The position numbers were made by a program, and so were the translations under genes. Positions 13,484 to 15,883 of a DNA stretch of 15,883 nt are shown here, one piece after another. The DNA comes from Candidatus Methanogasteraceae archaeon UBA261 (lineage in GTDB: Archaea > Halobacteriota > Methanosarcinia > Methanosarcinales > Methanogasteraceae), in contig DAWR01000174.1 in assembly GCA_002506015.1 (NCBI GenBank), positions 566 to 16,448 on the forward strand, written 5' to 3'. Positions within the stretch are counted from its first letter, which is position 1. Every line of letters begins with the position of its first letter. Under the pieces are notes generated by a model, which saw nothing but the letters and a program-made list of their open reading frames with translations, did not search any database and was not told the DNA's origin.

Positions 13484-15148
13484 ATGGCAGGACAACTTGG
13501 AGGACAGCCGATATTCATTTTGCGTGAAGGAAGCGAGCGAACACGCGGAAGAGATGCACAGAACTCGAACATTATGGCAGCAAAAGCAGTTGCTGCTGCG
13601 GTGCGCACCACGCTTGGACCAAAAGGAATGGACAAGATGCTTGTGGACGGACTCGGCGACATCGTCATCACAAACGACGGCGTCACCATCTTAAAAGAGA
13701 TGGATATCGAGCATCCGGCAGCAAAGATGGTGGTAGAGGTCTCAAAGACCCAGGACGATGAGGTCGGAGACGGCACAACAACAGCAGCGGTTCTGACTGG
13801 TGAACTGTTGAAGATGTCAGAAGAACTGCTGGATAAAGACGTGCACCCGACAATCATCGCATCAGGGTACAGGCTTGCGGCACTAAAAGCCGATGAGCTG
13901 CTACAATCGATAGCGACCGATGTCGCACCCGATGATGAAAAGATGTTAATCGACATCGCAAACACAGCAATGACCGGAAAAGGGATCGAAGGCTCAAAAG
14001 AAAAGCTTGCCAAGCTCTGTGTCGATGCTGTTAGGTCGGTTGCAGAGGAGACAGACGGCAAGAGAGTTGTCGATATCGAGAACATCAAGGTCGAGAAGAA
14101 GGTCGGCGGCGGCGTCGAGGATTCCGAACTGGTCAGTGGCATGATCATTGATAAGGAGCGAGTGCACCCGAATATGCCAAAGAAGGTTGGAAATGCAAAG
14201 ATTGCACTGCTCAGCACAGCGGTCGAACTGAAGAGCACTGAAGTCGATGCTGAGATTCAGATCACATCGCCTGACCAGCTCCAGTCATTCCTGGACCAGG
14301 AAGAGAAGATGCTGCGGGGAATGGTCGACAAGATCGTGGACAGCGGCGCAAATGTCATCTTCTGCCAGAAAGGTATTGACGACATGGCACAGCATTTCCT
14401 TGCAAAAGCCGGAGTCATGGCAATTCGCAGGGTCAAGAAGAGCGACATAGGAAAACTATCCAAGGCAACCGGCGCAAAGAACATCGCGAACCTTGACGAG
14501 ATCGAGGCTGCCGATATTGGTTCTGCAGACCTCGTCGAGGAGAAGAAGATCGGCGGCGGGAACATGGTCTTTGTAACGGGTTGCAAGAACCCAATGGCAG
14601 TCTCGCTGATACTTCGTGGCGGAACCGAGCATGTGGTCGACGGGCTGGAGCGCGCACTGGAAGATGCTCTACGTGTTGTTGGCGTAACAATCGAGGACGG
14701 AAAGCTTGTGGCTGGCGGCGGATCACCAGAGATCGAGCTCTCACTCAAACTGCGTGAATATGCGGATACACTGAGCGGCAGAGAGCAACTGGCTGTGAGC
14801 GCATTTGCAAACTCGCTCGAGATCATCCCGAGGACGCTTGCAGAGAACGCAGGACTCGATCCAATCGACAAACTTGTCGAGATGACGAGCCAGCACAAGG
14901 AAGGTGGCGTCCACATGGGACTCGACGTATTCACAGGCGATGTCGTTGATATGTGGGAAGCCGGAATCGTGGAGCCGCTGCGTGTCAAGACGCAGGCGAT
15001 CAGTTCCGCAGCAGAAGCCGCGGTCATGGTTCTGAGAATCGATGACGTGATTGCATCCAGAGGCGAGCCAATGCCTCCGGGTGGTGGCGGCATGCCTCCG
15101 GACATGGGCGGCATGGGCGGCATGGGCGGAATGGAAGGAATGTACTGA
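13484..15148 (+). CDS. ths: Thermosome subunit (group II chaperonin)
   Basis: An ATP-driven protein-folding chaperonin subunit of the archaeal cytosol that assembles into double rings with a built-in lid. The 554 residues match the usual length. Visible motifs are the N-terminal NIMAAKAVAAAVRTTLGPKGMDK (28-51), NDGVTIL (64-70), the nucleotide-binding GDGTT (95-99), the GGGSPE segment near 410 and a late DMWEAGIVEPLRVK. The C-terminal tail is rich in Gly-Gly-Met, as is typical of these proteins. The start is ATG with GTGAGGT 10 bases upstream. It is monocistronic, with a clear promoter and a hairpin terminator overlapping the stop. The subunit type (alpha, beta, gamma) cannot be decided from one copy. 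Confidence 0.98.
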   Translation: MAGQLGGQPIFILREGSERTRGRDAQNSNIMAAKAVAAAVRTTLGPKGMDKMLVDGLGDIVITNDGVTILKEMDIEHPAAKMVVEVSKTQDDEVGDGTTTAAVLTGELLKMSEELLDKDVHPTIIASGYRLAALKADELLQSIATDVAPDDEKMLIDIANTAMTGKGIEGSKEKLAKLCVDAVRSVAEETDGKRVVDIENIKVEKKVGGGVEDSELVSGMIIDKERVHPNMPKKVGNAKIALLSTAVELKSTEVDAEIQITSPDQLQSFLDQEEKMLRGMVDKIVDSGANVIFCQKGIDDMAQHFLAKAGVMAIRRVKKSDIGKLSKATGAKNIANLDEIEAADIGSADLVEEKKIGGGNMVFVTGCKNPMAVSLILRGGTEHVVDGLERALEDALRVVGVTIEDGKLVAGGGSPEIELSLKLREYADTLSGREQLAVSAFANSLEIIPRTLAENAGLDPIDKLVEMTSQHKEGGVHMGLDVFTGDVVDMWEAGIVEPLRVKTQAISSAAEAAVMVLRIDDVIASRGEPMPPGGGGMPPDMGGMGGMGGMEGMY

Positions 15149-15184
15149 GCGCAGAGATTGCGCTCCCCCCCTTTTTTTCTTTTT
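15147..15184 (+). terminator. Thermosome transcription terminator
   Basis: A perfect 7-base stem pairs gagcgca (15147-15153) with tgcgctc (15159-15165) over a 5-base loop. A C run and then two T tracts (ttttttt, ttttt) follow to about 15184. The stem overlaps the stop codon. T tracts alone suffice for archaeal termination, so the hairpin may add stability. Confidence 0.8.
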
Positions 15185-15351
15185 GTGGTTTTGGGTGTGA
15201 ATCTGTCCGGCTTAGCTGAGGCGGTCGATATGAAAGTTGTGGCTCGTTCTGTGATTTGGTGGCTTTTCAATTCCTTTGGGATACATTGGATTGCCTTATG
15301 TAAGCACAACCTCCGGAAGGGGTACTATCGATCTGAAAAGTAATTTACACC

Positions 15352-15425
15352 GTTAATCTGCGTAATCAGTGTTAATCAGTGGCAAATAAAACTTTTAACC
15401 ACAGATTACCACTAATTTCACTAAT
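15352..15425. repeat. Inverted repeat, TTAATCAGTGG / CCACAGATTA type
   Basis: The left arm (15352-15382, gttaatctgcgtaatcagtg...) and right arm (15399-15425, ccacagattaccactaat...) are imperfectly complementary. The left arm also contains two tandem variants of the unit taatcagtg. It is of the same style as the intergenic repeats at 2226 and 10051. Confidence 0.6.
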
Positions 15426-15563
15426 GCAATCATACCAGTGTTTGCAGGATTGACATCATGTTTTTCAACCGACCGGAAGAAATTGAAAAGACGCTCGATT
15501 TGACCATGAATACACAAGACCAAGGCACATACAACATGATAGTCGATCAAGAGGTCTATTCAA

Positions 15564-15622
15564 TCTTTGTGTTTTTGCGTTTTTATTCACCAATTCAACG
15601 AGAAAGTCACAAAGTCACAAAG
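15564..15622. repeat. Imperfect inverted repeat, CTTTGTG / CACAAAG type
   Basis: The left arm tctttgtgtttttgcgtttt (15564-15583) is roughly complementary to 15601-15622, which contains the tandem aagtcacaaagtcacaaag. It lies in the gene-free region and is a fourth member of the same general style of intergenic repeat. Confidence 0.55.
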
Positions 15623-15734
15623 GGGAGTTGTCTTTATTGTCACGTCTTTCGCGTATGTCAACGCATCCCACTGACACATTTGCAAAAAGCTCATTTTGTG
15701 GCGGTGTGAAGTATACTAAACACGTACATTACAG

Positions 15735-15883
15735 TCATTCAATTAATTCATCCGCAATCTCCGCCATATTCCGAAATTCCACCTCATCCGGCTCAGATTT
15801 CGCAAATTCGACGAGTTCGCACCGGTTGAGACAGTCTCGAACTGTTTGAACGTCCCTATTCTCATTTTTCAGTAAATGTACAG
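15735..15883 (-). CDS. C-terminal end of an unidentified protein (5' part outside window)
   Basis: The frame enters at the right edge and runs 48 codons to a TGA at 15735-15737. The peptide is charged and helical: NENRDVQTVRDCLNRCELVE, then FAKSEPDEVEFRNMAEIADE and LIE. Its composition and helix pattern look like real coding sequence. A helix-Cys-FAK-x-P-helix ending of this sort reminds me of cytoplasmic tails of BatD-like or other membrane proteins, but this is a weak resemblance. It points toward the thermosome gene, with only non-coding sequence between. Confidence 0.65.
   Translation of the reverse strand, partial: VHLLKNENRDVQTVRDCLNRCELVEFAKSEPDEVEFRNMAEIADELIE

Larger units (their letters stand above)
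15149..15734. other. Gene-free stretch after the thermosome gene
   Basis: About 585 bases without a credible gene. It holds the thermosome terminator and two inverted repeats (15352-15425 and 15564-15622). Short open frames at 15158-15343 and 15458-15709 run through these repeats, lack a ribosome binding site I can recognise and do not resemble proteins. Confidence 0.6.

Noticed and set aside
13477..14238. Minus-strand open frame (253 codons) opposite the start of the thermosome gene
   Set aside because: Ser/Thr-rich antisense shadow with no ribosome binding site and no recognisable domain.
10028..15221. Shared 12-mer ttagctgaggcg near 10033 and 15211
   Set aside because: Flanks do not match and one short shared word in 16 kb is weak evidence for a repeat or attachment site.
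14257..15309. Long minus-strand open frame (350 codons) opposite the thermosome gene
   Set aside because: Antisense shadow of a well-recognised chaperonin gene, Ser/Pro/Thr-rich with no domain; it also crosses the terminator.
15458..15709. 83-codon plus-strand open frame in the right-hand gap
   Set aside because: It runs through an inverted repeat, lacks a ribosome binding site and shows no protein-like pattern.

Overview
This window looks like part of the chromosome of a euryarchaeon from the methanogen/ANME side of the tree. Four things point there: a group II thermosome (CCT-type chaperonin), a type-2 seryl-tRNA synthetase of the kind best known from methanogens, archaeal TATA-type promoters with GGAGG/GAGGT ribosome binding sites, and many PAS/GAF sensor proteins next to FIST and DUF169 proteins. 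The exact lineage cannot be read from the sequence.

Layout. The left edge (2-901, +) is the C-terminal part of a membrane-anchored surface protein with DUF11-like repeats. From 869 to 9694 everything is on the minus strand and forms a sensor island. In transcription order it holds PAS-PAS-STAS (8531-9694), membrane dCache-HAMP-STAS (6936-8534), a damaged PAS-GAF protein (6061-6939), DUF169 (5159-6010), PocR-PAS-STAS (3646-5109), FIST (2332-3534) and PAS-STAS (869-2065). The first three are joined by 4-base stop/start overlaps, and the next two follow at gaps of about 50 bases. A 541-base intergenic stretch (9695-10235) holds fossil pieces of STAS genes and an inverted repeat. A second minus-strand pair follows: a HEAT-repeat/zinc-finger protein of unknown function (11751-13325) and serS (10236-11729). 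The thermosome gene (13484-15148, +) diverges from this pair and ends in a clear hairpin/T-tract terminator. The right end (15149-15883) is mostly non-coding, with two more inverted repeats and the last 48 codons of an unidentified minus-strand gene.

How the genes may work together. Four proteins share an RsbR-like STAS domain behind four different sensor arrangements: soluble PAS, PocR plus PAS, extracytoplasmic dCache plus HAMP, and Cys-rich PAS plus PAS. None has a kinase or phosphatase domain. This is the design of bacterial stressosome RsbR paralogues (variable sensor, conserved STAS), here in an archaeon and without RsbS or RsbT in view. FIST and DUF169 genes lie between them. The family looks young and in flux. 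Two STAS modules are about 90% identical in DNA while their sensors are unrelated, one gene carries an out-of-frame relic of another STAS gene at its 3' end, and two further STAS 3'-end relics lie upstream of the cluster. The strongest candidate for an undescribed system here is this archaeal STAS sensor array and its module shuffling.
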